Origin: Mycobacterium sp.
GTDB taxonomy: Bacteria; Actinomycetota; Actinomycetes; Mycobacteriales; Mycobacteriaceae
NCBI GenBank assembly: GCA_018882965.1
Contig: VEQY01000018.1
Location: 1 to 51,422, forward strand
Direction: 5' to 3'
DNA length: 51,422 bases
The notes beneath the pieces are model-generated. The model saw only the letters and a list, made by a program, of their open reading frames with translations, had not been told where the DNA came from and did no database searches. Made by a program: the position numbers and the translations under genes. Shown piece after piece: positions 18,359-26,242 of this stretch. How positions within the stretch are numbered: the first letter of the stretch is position 1; every line of letters begins with the position of its first letter.

Positions 18359-18838
18359 ATGCCGCGGGTGATCGGGCACGCCGAACGGACGCTGTCCGAG
18401 AGTGTCCCGGCCGCACCCGACGTCGTCCGGGACTTCTGCGTGGACCCGGCCACGATCGAGACCCTGCATCCGCACGTGTCGCTTCGGCGCATGCCGGCCG
18501 GCGCATCGGCCGGCGCCGATGACCAGGACTACCGCGTATCGGATTCCCTTGCGCTGGGCTTGTTCGCCGTGCCTCTTCGCTACACGGTCCACCTGCGGAT
18601 TCCCATCGCGGGCGCGGTGACCGCCGAAGCGCACCCGGTTCCGACGGTGCGCCTGGAAGCCGTCATCGCCTTCGAGCCGATCGCGACCGGCACCCGCCTC
18701 AAGGAGCATCTGCGCATCAGCGCGCCGCGGCCTCTGGTGGGAGCGATCGCGCGCCGCGCGGTTGCCGCGCACGCGGTCATGCTGACCGGAGTCCGGCGGC
18801 ATTTCGAGACGCTCGGGGCGGGCCGGCGGGGGGATTAA
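18359..18838 (+). CDS. SRPBCC (polyketide cyclase-like) protein
   Basis: A protein of 159 residues. The N-terminal HAERTLSESVPAAPDVVRDFCVDPATIETLHPHV and the later RLEAVIAFEPIATGTRLKEHLRI and C-terminal helix (AVAAHAVMLTGVRRHFETL) fit the SRPBCC/START-like helix-grip fold, which binds hydrophobic ligands. There is no signal peptide. It lies 30 bases after the DUF732 gene and may be co-transcribed. It overlaps the convergent SDR gene by 4 bases. Confidence 0.75.
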   Translation: MPRVIGHAERTLSESVPAAPDVVRDFCVDPATIETLHPHVSLRRMPAGASAGADDQDYRVSDSLALGLFAVPLRYTVHLRIPIAGAVTAEAHPVPTVRLEAVIAFEPIATGTRLKEHLRISAPRPLVGAIARRAVAAHAVMLTGVRRHFETLGAGRRGD

Positions 18839-19593
18839 CCCGCGGTCTTCCCGCTGTCGACGGTGTAGACCGCGCCGTGCACAGCGGACGCCTGATCGCT
18901 GGCGAGGAATGCGATGACGGCTGCGACCTCGGCGGGATCCATCAGGCCGCGGGGAGCCGCGATGCGCATGATCAGCGAGAAGTCGGCGTCGGCCGGTGCC
19001 TGGAAATCGGTCACCTGTGGTGTGAGCATCCCGCCGGGACAGACCGCGTTGACCCGCAGGCGCTCCTTGGTGAACTCCACGGCCAGCGCGCGGGTCAACC
19101 CGATGAGCCCGTGCTTGGCGGCGCAGTAGCCGGCCGAGTAGACCTCGCCCTCCACACCCGCGATCGAGGCGACGTTGACGATGTTGCCGCCTGCCGCCAG
19201 CAGGTGCGGAAGGGCGGCGCGGCTCAGCAGGAACGGCCCGGTGAGGTTGGCCGCGAGGTCATACGCCCAGTCCTCGTCGGTGACCTCCGGGAAGTGGCGC
19301 ATCTGGTGGAACCCGGCTGCGTTGACCAGTACGTCGAGCCTGCCGAAGTGGCGCACGCAGGCTTCGACCGCCCCCCGGCAGGCCGCCGGGTCGGTGATGT
19401 CGACTGAGGCGAATTGCCCGCCGGGGACCGTCTCGAACACGGTGGCCATCCGCGCGGCGTCCCGGGCGATCCCGAAGACGGCCGCGCCGCGCCGGGCGAA
19501 GTCCTGCGCAACCGCGGCCCCCAGGCCTGAGGAAGCCCCTGTCACCAGCGCGACTTTTCCGGTCAATCCGTCGTGTCCCTGGAGTTCGCCCAT
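18835..19593 (-). CDS. Short-chain dehydrogenase/reductase
   Basis: A protein of 252 residues from ATG 19593 (MGELQGHDGLTGKVALVTGASSGLG); a longer frame to 19656 lacks a better site. It is a classical SDR: the TGASSGLG cofactor motif, LVNAAGF (NAAG), Ser in NIVNVASIAG and the YCAAKHG active-site Tyr-x3-Lys, ending with GAVYTVDSGKTAG. An Asp after the second strand is not clear, so NAD versus NADP preference is open. It is divergent from the carotenoid operon with 191 bases between. It may act on an unrelated alcohol or ketone; a link to carotenoids is not shown. Confidence 0.87.
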   Translation of the reverse strand: MGELQGHDGLTGKVALVTGASSGLGAAVAQDFARRGAAVFGIARDAARMATVFETVPGGQFASVDITDPAACRGAVEACVRHFGRLDVLVNAAGFHQMRHFPEVTDEDWAYDLAANLTGPFLLSRAALPHLLAAGGNIVNVASIAGVEGEVYSAGYCAAKHGLIGLTRALAVEFTKERLRVNAVCPGGMLTPQVTDFQAPADADFSLIMRIAAPRGLMDPAEVAAVIAFLASDQASAVHGAVYTVDSGKTAG

Positions 19594-19735
19594 GGAGGTC
19601 ACCTTTCCACCGGTGCTCGCCCCGGAAGGCCGCAACGGAAGTCCCCGGCAGATCAATCCTTACGCGAGGGTGACCATGGGCAGCCCGCCCGGGCACCGCG
19701 GCGGGCCGTCGTCTTGAATGAGAAGTAGGTTGGGA

Positions 19736-19763
19736 GTTGGCGGTGCCGCCGAAATCAGGGAAT
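19736..19763 (+). promoter_or_regulatory. SigF-like promoter candidate for the crt operon
   Basis: GTTGG at 19736-19740 and GGGAAT at 19758-19763, with a 17-base spacer, resemble the mycobacterial SigF pattern GTTT-N15-18-GGGTA. Transcription would start near 19770, about 15 bases before crtI. SigF is known to control carotenoid pigment in M. smegmatis, which makes the match plausible, but two positions deviate. The rest of the 191-base gap shows no other gene. Confidence 0.4.
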
Positions 19764-19784
19764 GTCTAGAGAGATGTAGGGCCG

Positions 19785-21323
19785 ATGGTGCGAAGCCTTT
19801 CCGGTGTTCCGGGTCCGAGTGACCACGTCGTCGTGGTCGGCGCAGGCCTGGCGGGGCTGTCTGCGGCGATGCAGCTGGCCGGGCGTGGCCGCGCGGTCAC
19901 CGTGGTCGAACGCTACGGATTCCCAGGCGGCCGGATGGGGCAGGCGGATATTCGCGGATATCGGATCGACACCGGCCCGACCGTTCTCACCATGCCGGAC
20001 ATCATCGAGGAGGCGTTCGAGGCGGTCGGTGCGACCATGGCCGACCACCTGGAGCTGATGCCGGTCAACCCCGCCTACCGGGCGTCCTTCGCCGACGGTA
20101 GCCACCTTGATGTCCTCGCGGACGCCGCAGCGATGACCGCTGCGATCGAGGACTTCGCGGGCCCTGACCAAGCGGCCGGCTACCAGCGGCTGCGAGCCTG
20201 GCTGACCGAGCTGTACCGGCTGGAGTTCGACGGGTTCATCGCGGCGAACTTCTCCTCGCCGCTGTCGCTGGTGACGCCGCAGTTGGCCAAGCTCGCCGCC
20301 ATCGGCGGATTCCGCGGCTGGGAACGCATGGTCCGCCGTTTCATCACCGACGAGCGCCTGCTGCGGATCTTCACCTTCCAGGCCCTCTACGCCGGTGTGC
20401 CGCCGCAACGAGCGCTGGCGGCCTACGCCGTGATCGCCTACATGGATACTGTGGCGGGGGTCTACTTCCCGCGCGGAGGCATGCGTGCGGTGCCCGAGGC
20501 GATGGCCGCTGCCGCCGAGGCGGCGGGGGTCAGCTTCCGCTACAACGCTTCGGTGACCGGTCTGGAGCGTTCCGGGTCGCGGGTCACCGCCGTGCGAACC
20601 GACTCGGGCGATCGGATCGCGTGCGATGCCGTCGTTCTGACGACCGAACTGCCGTTGACCTACCAACTTCTGGGCCGCAGTCCGCGCAGGCCGATCAAGG
20701 TGCGGCCCGCACCGTCGGCGGTCGTGATGCATGTCGGCGTACCGGCCGTCGGGCCCGAGCTGTTACACCACAACATCAGCTTCGGCCGGAACTGGGCACA
20801 GACCTTCGACGAGATCATCCGCGACGGGATTTTGATGACCGACCCGTCCCTGCTGGTCACCGTGCCGTCGAAGGGTGACCCGTCGCTGGCGCCGGCCGGT
20901 CGCGACCTGCTGTACGTGCTCGCGCCCGCGCCCAACCTGGAGTCGGGCAAGGTCAACTGGGCCGCTGACGGCGATACCTACGCCCAGCAGGTTCTGGCCA
21001 CCGCTGCCGAGCGGCTGCTGCCCGGGATGGACCAGGGCGCGGACATCCTCGACGTCGTCACGCCGGCTGACTGGGCGCGGCAGGGCATGCTGGCCGGCAC
21101 GCCGTTCGCGCTGGCGCACACCTTCGGCCAGACCGGACCGTTCCGGCCTGCCAACCTCGTGCGGGGTGTCGACAACGCGGTGCTGGCCGGTGCCTCCACC
21201 GTTCCCGGCGTCGGAGTACCGACCGCGCTGCTGTCGGGCCGGCTGGCAGCCGACCGGGTGACCGGGACAGGATCGGCCTCGGCCCGCACGATCATCGGCG
21301 CCCCGAGACAGGTGGGTGCGTGA
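19785..21323 (+). CDS. crtI: Phytoene desaturase
   Basis: A protein of 512 residues, the usual CrtI length. An N-terminal FAD-binding dinucleotide motif, VVVVGAGLAGLSAAMQLAGRG, is followed by GGRMGQADIRGYRIDTGPTVLTMP and a C-terminal NLVRGVDNAVLAGASTVPGVGVPTALLSGRLAADR flavin motif, both diagnostic for bacterial CrtI. It converts phytoene to lycopene by successive desaturations at the membrane. ATG 19785 starts the operon. Its TGA overlaps the crtB start as GTGA. Confidence 0.95.
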   Translation: MVRSLSGVPGPSDHVVVVGAGLAGLSAAMQLAGRGRAVTVVERYGFPGGRMGQADIRGYRIDTGPTVLTMPDIIEEAFEAVGATMADHLELMPVNPAYRASFADGSHLDVLADAAAMTAAIEDFAGPDQAAGYQRLRAWLTELYRLEFDGFIAANFSSPLSLVTPQLAKLAAIGGFRGWERMVRRFITDERLLRIFTFQALYAGVPPQRALAAYAVIAYMDTVAGVYFPRGGMRAVPEAMAAAAEAAGVSFRYNASVTGLERSGSRVTAVRTDSGDRIACDAVVLTTELPLTYQLLGRSPRRPIKVRPAPSAVVMHVGVPAVGPELLHHNISFGRNWAQTFDEIIRDGILMTDPSLLVTVPSKGDPSLAPAGRDLLYVLAPAPNLESGKVNWAADGDTYAQQVLATAAERLLPGMDQGADILDVVTPADWARQGMLAGTPFALAHTFGQTGPFRPANLVRGVDNAVLAGASTVPGVGVPTALLSGRLAADRVTGTGSASARTIIGAPRQVGA

Positions 21324-22261
21324 TCAATACCGAACTCGACGCGGCCGGGATCAGTGACGCCCGGCTGCGGGAGTCCTATCGGTACTGTCGGCGGCTCAAC
21401 GCTCAGCACGGCCGCACCTACTTCCTGGCCACTCGGCTACTCATGCCGTCGCAGCGGCCGGCGGTGCACGCCCTGTACGGCTTCGCGCGCTACGCCGACG
21501 ACATCCTCGACGATCTGCACTCCGATGCCAGCACCGCCGAACGGGAGGCGCGACTCGGGCAGCTGGCCGGCAGATTCTTCGCAGGCGCCGACGGCGAGGA
21601 TTCCGCCGAACCCGTGCTGCCGGCGGTTCTCCACACCGCGCGCACCTACCGCATACCGCTGAACCTGTTCGACGACTTCCTGGCGTCGATGCGCATGGAC
21701 CTCAGCGTCACCGACTACGCCGACCGCGCCGCACTCGATCGCTACATGCGTGGATCCGCCGAGGTGATCGGGCTGCAGATGCTGCCCATTCTGGGCACGG
21801 TGAGCCCGCTCAGCGACGCCGAGCCCTACGCGGAGAAGCTGGGCCAGGCATTCCAGCTGACGAACTTCCTGCGCGACGTGAATGAGGACCTCCAGCGGAA
21901 CCGCGTCTACCTGCCCGCAGACGAACTCGCCGCCTTCGGGGTCGACCGCGATCTGTTGACGTGGTGTCAGGACAACCGCCGTACGGATCCGCGGGTCCGC
22001 CAGGCGCTGGCCGCGCAGCATGACATCACCCGGGGGATCTACCGTGAGGCCCAGAGGGGCATAGCCATGCTCGCTCCGCAGTCCCGTCCCTGCGTCACCG
22101 CGGCGTTCACGCTGTACTCGGAGATCCTCGACCGCATCGAGGCCATCGACTTCGCGGTGTTCACCAGGCGGGCCAAGGTCGGGGTCGGCCGCAGGGTCCA
22201 GGTTTTCGCCACCGGGCTGGTCCGGGCCAGGCGTGTCAGGCGGGTGGCGGGCTCCCCCTAG
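21320..22261 (+). CDS. crtB: Phytoene synthase
   Basis: A protein of 313 residues from GTG 21320. It condenses two geranylgeranyl diphosphates to phytoene, the first committed step. Both Asp-rich Mg2+-binding sites are seen: YADDILDDLHSD early, and LRDVNEDLQRNRVYLP near residue 190. The YFLATRLLMP segment is typical of trans-prenyl head-to-head synthases. The substrate supply gene crtE is not in this window. The next gene begins 19 bases after its stop. Confidence 0.95.
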   Translation: MINTELDAAGISDARLRESYRYCRRLNAQHGRTYFLATRLLMPSQRPAVHALYGFARYADDILDDLHSDASTAEREARLGQLAGRFFAGADGEDSAEPVLPAVLHTARTYRIPLNLFDDFLASMRMDLSVTDYADRAALDRYMRGSAEVIGLQMLPILGTVSPLSDAEPYAEKLGQAFQLTNFLRDVNEDLQRNRVYLPADELAAFGVDRDLLTWCQDNRRTDPRVRQALAAQHDITRGIYREAQRGIAMLAPQSRPCVTAAFTLYSEILDRIEAIDFAVFTRRAKVGVGRRVQVFATGLVRARRVRRVAGSP

Positions 22262-22280
22262 GGTGGTCCGGGTGGGTGCG

Positions 22281-22628
22281 ATGGACAAGTGGCAATACCT
22301 GCTCGTTCTGGGCGGGTGTCTGCTGGTCACCCTCCCGCTGGAATTCTTCGGTGACGGCGTCTACCGGCAGCCGCTGAGGTTGCTGCGTGCACTGACCCCG
22401 GTACTGATCGTCTTCCTGGTCTGGGATGCGGTGGCGATCATGGGCGGGGTGTGGGACTACAACCCGCGGTATGTCAGCGGGATCGACGTGCCGTTCATGC
22501 CCCTGGAGGAACTGTTGTTCTTCATCGTCATTCCGCTGTGCGGCCTGCTGACGTACTCGGCCGTCAGCGCGATTCTGGCGGCGTCTCTGCGCAGACGCGA
22601 CAACCTGGCTGAGCGGGGCAACCGGTGA
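22281..22628 (+). CDS. crtYc: Lycopene cyclase subunit CrtYc
   Basis: A membrane protein of 115 residues from ATG 22281 (MDKWQYLLVLGGCLLVTLPLEFFGDGVY), with three hydrophobic segments. The PLEELLFFIVIPL motif is the conserved P-x-E-E-x-x-F signature of the heterodimeric CrtYc/CrtYd cyclases of actinobacteria. With CrtYd it forms beta-ionone rings on lycopene, giving beta-carotene. A GTG at 22272 is a possible earlier start. Its stop overlaps crtYd as GTGA. Confidence 0.92.
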   Translation: MDKWQYLLVLGGCLLVTLPLEFFGDGVYRQPLRLLRALTPVLIVFLVWDAVAIMGGVWDYNPRYVSGIDVPFMPLEELLFFIVIPLCGLLTYSAVSAILAASLRRRDNLAERGNR

Positions 22629-22966
22629 CCGGACTGGGGTACACGTTGCCGGCCGTCATCTCGGTCATCGTGGTGTGCCTGTTGCAGCGGTGGCTGCGTA
22701 CCGGCCTGTTCCGCAAGCCGGCCTACTGGATCTCCATGGCGATCGTGCTGGGGTTCCAGATTCCCGTCGACGGGTGGTTGACCAAGCTGTCCGCCCCGAT
22801 CGTGATCTATAACGAGAAGCACACCTCGGGATTGCGCTTCCCCTGGGACATCCCGGTCGAGGATTTTCTGTTCGGCTGGGCGCTGGTGACCGCGGTCCTG
22901 CTGCTCTGGGAGAAGCAGGGCCAGAAACGGCGACCGGAGTCGGTCAAGCAGAGCGGGGACCGCTAG
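22625..22966 (+). CDS. crtYd: Lycopene cyclase subunit CrtYd
   Basis: A membrane protein of 113 residues from GTG 22625. It has three hydrophobic segments, and IPVEDFLFGWALVTAV repeats the P-x-E-D-x-x-F signature seen in CrtYc. The two subunits are thus homologous halves of one cyclase, fused in fungal and archaeal versions. The KRRPESVKQSGDR tail is basic. Its TAG shares one base with the following gene's GTG. Confidence 0.92.
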   Translation: MTGLGYTLPAVISVIVVCLLQRWLRTGLFRKPAYWISMAIVLGFQIPVDGWLTKLSAPIVIYNEKHTSGLRFPWDIPVEDFLFGWALVTAVLLLWEKQGQKRRPESVKQSGDR

Positions 22967-23691
22967 TGCTTCCCGGGCATGGAGGCCTACCCAGGGATGC
23001 GGTCCCGGCAGCGTTCGACGTCGGCGCCCAGGCCTATGACCGCCTCGTCGGCGCCAACCCCGGCTATCACGACCATCTGCGTATCTCCGCGCGGCGGATG
23101 AGGCTGCCCGGTGGCGGACGCGGTCTTCGGCTGCTTGATGCCGGATGCGGAACCGGTGCCTCCACGGCGGCACTGCTGGAAGCCGCGCCGCACGCCGAGA
23201 TCATCGCCGTCGACGCCTCGGCGGGAATGCTCGCCCAGGCCGAGGGCAAGGCCTGGCCCGGGTCGGTGCGCTTCGTGCACACCCCGATCGAAGGACTCAC
23301 CGAGGCAGGTGTCGAGGGCCCGTTCGACGGCATCCTGGCGGCCTACCTGCTCCGTAACCTGTCGGACCCGGATGGCCAGTTACGCAGATTCCGTGACCTA
23401 CTGGCTCCGGGTGCGGTGCTCGCGGTGCACGAGTACTCGGTGCGTGATTCCCCGGCGGCGCAAGTGATCTGGAACGCGGTCTGCTGGGGAGTGATCATCC
23501 CGCTCGGGTGGAAGAAGACCGGTGACAGCACGCTCTACCGGCACCTGTGGCGCAGCGTGAACGCCTTCGACGGGCCTGCCGCATTCCAGCGGCGTCTGGT
23601 GTCGGCTGGATTCACCGGCGTCTACAGCGAGACGATGTCGGGCTGGCAGCGCAATATCGTGCACACCTTCATAGGAGAGAGGCCGAGATGA
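22966..23691 (+). CDS. SAM-dependent methyltransferase, CrtT-like
   Basis: A protein of 241 residues, class I methyltransferase fold. SAM-binding motif I reads LRLLDAGCGTGASTAALLE, with an acidic residue ending the next strand in IIAVDASAGML, and FDGILAAYLLRNLSDPDGQLR as motif II. The middle LRNLSDPD stretch resembles UbiE/COQ5 enzymes. It sits between lycopene cyclase and crtU, as CrtT does in streptomycete isorenieratene clusters. The reaction is unknown; O- or C-methylation of a carotenoid or quinone is possible. The start GTG 22966 overlaps crtYd by one base and the stop overlaps crtU as ATGA. Confidence 0.85.
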   Translation: MLPGHGGLPRDAVPAAFDVGAQAYDRLVGANPGYHDHLRISARRMRLPGGGRGLRLLDAGCGTGASTAALLEAAPHAEIIAVDASAGMLAQAEGKAWPGSVRFVHTPIEGLTEAGVEGPFDGILAAYLLRNLSDPDGQLRRFRDLLAPGAVLAVHEYSVRDSPAAQVIWNAVCWGVIIPLGWKKTGDSTLYRHLWRSVNAFDGPAAFQRRLVSAGFTGVYSETMSGWQRNIVHTFIGERPR

Positions 23692-25229
23692 CAGATCCAC
23701 GTAGGGTCACCCACCCGGGACAGCCCGGGTTGCCCAGTGCCGCCGGGTTGCCCAGGCCGCCGCACGTCGTGGTGGTGGGGGCCGGGATCGCCGGGCTGGC
23801 TGCGGCGGCGGGACTGGTGGAACGCGGCGTCACCGTGGAGGTCCTGGAGCGGGAGAACAACCTCGGCGGCCGGGTCGCCGGCTGGACCGAGCGCCTCGAC
23901 TCCGGGCCGCTGGCCGGCAGCGAGGTGGCCGTCAACCGGGGATTCCATGCCTTCTTCAGGCAGTACTACAACCTGAGGGCGCTACTGCGCCGCAGTGATC
24001 CCACGCTGTCGCAGCTTCGGCCGGTGCCGGACTATCCGCTCGTCGACGGTCAGGGGCGCCACGACACTTTTCGCGGGCTGCCGAAGACTCCGCCGTGGAA
24101 CGCGGCCGTCTTCGCGATGCGCAGTCCGACATTCCGGTTCCGGGACCTGCTTCGGGCCAGGGCGAAGGCTCTCGCACCCCTTCTCGCGGTCAGCGTTCCC
24201 GGCATCTACGACCGACTCGATGACCAGAACTCCGAATCCCTTCTTGACGACATCAACTTCCCCGCGGCGGCCCGGCACCTGGCTTTCGAGGTCTTCGCCC
24301 GGAGCTTCTTCGCGCCCCCGGAAATGCTGTCGGCAGCAGAGTTGGCCGCGATGTTCCACATCTACTTTCTCGGCTCCAGCGAGGGCCTAACCTTCGATGT
24401 GGCGGCATCGAACTTCAACACCGCTCTGTGGGATCCGCTGGGGGAGTACCTCTCCGGGTGCGGAGTGAAGTTCCACATGGGGGTGTCGGCCGAGTCTGTG
24501 AGCCTCGGGGGATCGAGGCGGCTACAGGTCGATGCCGGCGGTGGCCGGTTGATCGACGCCGACGGTGTCGTCCTGGCAACCGACGTGACCGGTTTGAAAA
24601 GCATCGTGGCCGCGTCGCCGGGACTCGGTGACCAGGCCTGGCGGCAGCGGGTCGCCGCCCTGCAGGTGGCGCCTCCATTCGTCGTGCAACGGCTGTGGCT
24701 GGATGCTCCGGTGCGTCCGGGCCGGCCGCCATTCCTGGGTACGGGCGGTCTGGACCCGATTGACAACATCAGCGTGGTCAGCGCCTACGAGCGGGAGGCC
24801 TCGGAATGGGCTCGCGCCCAGGGCGGTTCGGTGGTGGAGGTGCACGCCTATGTGGTTCGCGACCAGCCGCCGTTCGACGGCCTGCGGGCGAAGATGCTGG
24901 ATCGGCTGCACGAGATCTACCCGGAGACGGCAGAGGCCGGAATCATCGCGGAGCGCATCTTGTACAAGCAGGACTTCCCGCTGTACTCCCCGGGCTCCTT
25001 CGCGCAGCGGCCGACCATTGAGACACCGATACCCGGGCTCGTTCTGGCCGGCGACGGTATCCGCATCGATCTGCCGGTGGCACTGATGGAGCGGGCTGCG
25101 ACCACCGGTTGGTCGGCTGCCAACCGTCTGCTCGCGGAGTGGGGCGTCGCCGGGCACACCCTGCACACGGTGCCCGTGCAAGGACGTTCGCCGATCTTGA
25201 GGCGGCTCGCGGGGAAGGGCGCGCGCTGA
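23688..25229 (+). CDS. crtU: Carotene desaturase/methyltransferase (aromatic carotenoid synthesis)
   Basis: A FAD-dependent protein of 513 residues from ATG 23688; the longer open frame to 23547 lies within the methyltransferase gene. It has a dinucleotide motif VVVVGAGIAGLAAAAGLVERG, then NNLGGRVAGW, GFHAFFRQYYNLRALLRR and GSSEGLTFDVAASNF, segments found in CrtU of Brevibacterium and Streptomyces. The C-terminal GLVLAGDGIRIDLPVALMERAATTGWSAAN is the FAD-contacting end. CrtU converts beta-ionone rings to aromatic phi rings with a methyl shift, making isorenieratene from beta-carotene. The stop overlaps the Rieske gene start as TGATG. Confidence 0.88.
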   Translation: MTDPRRVTHPGQPGLPSAAGLPRPPHVVVVGAGIAGLAAAAGLVERGVTVEVLERENNLGGRVAGWTERLDSGPLAGSEVAVNRGFHAFFRQYYNLRALLRRSDPTLSQLRPVPDYPLVDGQGRHDTFRGLPKTPPWNAAVFAMRSPTFRFRDLLRARAKALAPLLAVSVPGIYDRLDDQNSESLLDDINFPAAARHLAFEVFARSFFAPPEMLSAAELAAMFHIYFLGSSEGLTFDVAASNFNTALWDPLGEYLSGCGVKFHMGVSAESVSLGGSRRLQVDAGGGRLIDADGVVLATDVTGLKSIVAASPGLGDQAWRQRVAALQVAPPFVVQRLWLDAPVRPGRPPFLGTGGLDPIDNISVVSAYEREASEWARAQGGSVVEVHAYVVRDQPPFDGLRAKMLDRLHEIYPETAEAGIIAERILYKQDFPLYSPGSFAQRPTIETPIPGLVLAGDGIRIDLPVALMERAATTGWSAANRLLAEWGVAGHTLHTVPVQGRSPILRRLAGKGAR

Positions 25230-26242
25230 TGGATCTGTGGTCCAGAGTCGCCAAGCGGCTGCCGAAAGACTCACCGCTGCAGGTGCTCCCGAGGGTCGGG
25301 TGGTCCCGGCAGAAGTCGACCTACCGGCAGGCTGAGCCCGCCATCATCGACTCCGCGCTGCAGCGCGCGCTGCGCCGACCGAGCGGGAATTGGTTCGTCT
25401 TCGCGGCGAGCGCCGACATCCGTACCGATCGCCCGTTCGGCGCCACGGTCTCCGGAATCGAGATCGTCGCGTGGCGCGATGAGCAGCGCCACCTGCATGT
25501 GGGGCCGGCCGCCTGCCCGCATCTGGGAGCCGATCTGTCCACCGGCAGGATCGACTGCGGCGCCCTGATCTGCCCGTGGCACGGTCTGCGTCTCGACGGC
25601 CGCCGGGAATTCGGCTGGAAGCCGTTGCCCGCCTTCGACGACGGCGTGCTGGTCTGGGTTCGGCTGGACACAGTGGGAGGTGAGGAACCGCTGGCGGCCC
25701 CGGTGCTGCCGGTGCGGCCGAGCGCGCCGCACCTGGCGGCCGTCACACGTCTGGAGGGTGTCTGCGAGCCGCGGGACATCATCTCCAACCGGCTGGATCC
25801 CTGGCACGGCGCCTGGTTCCATCCGTACTCGTTCGCCGAGTTGGAAGTGCTGAGCGCTCCGCCGGTGGACGCCGAGGAGGAGTCCGACATCTTCCAGGTG
25901 GCTGTCACCTTCCACCTCGGGCGCCTGGGTGTTCCTGTGGTCGCCCAGTTCACCGCGCCCGAACCGCGCACCATCGTCATGCACATCGTCGAAGGGGAGG
26001 GCGCCGGAAGTGTGGTGGAGACTCATGCCACACCGCTGGGACCGGGTCGGGACGGCCGCCCGCGCACCGCGGTCATCGAGGCGGTCGTCGCTCAGTCCGA
26101 TCGCGCCGGATTCCGTCATTTCCTGCGCGCCGGCCCCGTGGTCCAGCCGTTGATGCGACTGGCCGCCGCGCGCCTCTGGCGCGACGATCTGGTTTACGCC
26201 GAACGCCGGTATGCACTGCGCACCGGGGGTTCCGGTGTCTAA
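25229..26242 (+). CDS. Rieske non-heme iron oxygenase-like protein (DUF5914)
   Basis: A protein of 337 residues from ATG 25229. The Rieske 2Fe-2S site is complete: Cys96-x-His98 in AACPHLGAD and Cys115-x2-His118 in LICPWHGL. A second motif, Asp190-x2-His193-x4-His198 (LDPWHGAWFH), matches the mononuclear iron site of Rieske oxygenases. The protein therefore may be a hydroxylase or desaturase rather than only an electron carrier. The third carboxylate ligand was not identified. Its place in the operon behind crtU suggests it acts on the carotenoid or supports CrtU. Streptomyces CrtY carries a Rieske domain as a fusion; here it is a separate gene. It overlaps the next gene by 8 bases. Confidence 0.85.
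   Translation: MDLWSRVAKRLPKDSPLQVLPRVGWSRQKSTYRQAEPAIIDSALQRALRRPSGNWFVFAASADIRTDRPFGATVSGIEIVAWRDEQRHLHVGPAACPHLGADLSTGRIDCGALICPWHGLRLDGRREFGWKPLPAFDDGVLVWVRLDTVGGEEPLAAPVLPVRPSAPHLAAVTRLEGVCEPRDIISNRLDPWHGAWFHPYSFAELEVLSAPPVDAEEESDIFQVAVTFHLGRLGVPVVAQFTAPEPRTIVMHIVEGEGAGSVVETHATPLGPGRDGRPRTAVIEAVVAQSDRAGFRHFLRAGPVVQPLMRLAAARLWRDDLVYAERRYALRTGGSGV

Noticed and set aside
23547..23687. N-terminal extension of CrtU into the methyltransferase gene
   Set aside because: The added residues are Arg-rich and out of family; ATG 23688 gives an ATGA overlap and the expected CrtU N-terminus.
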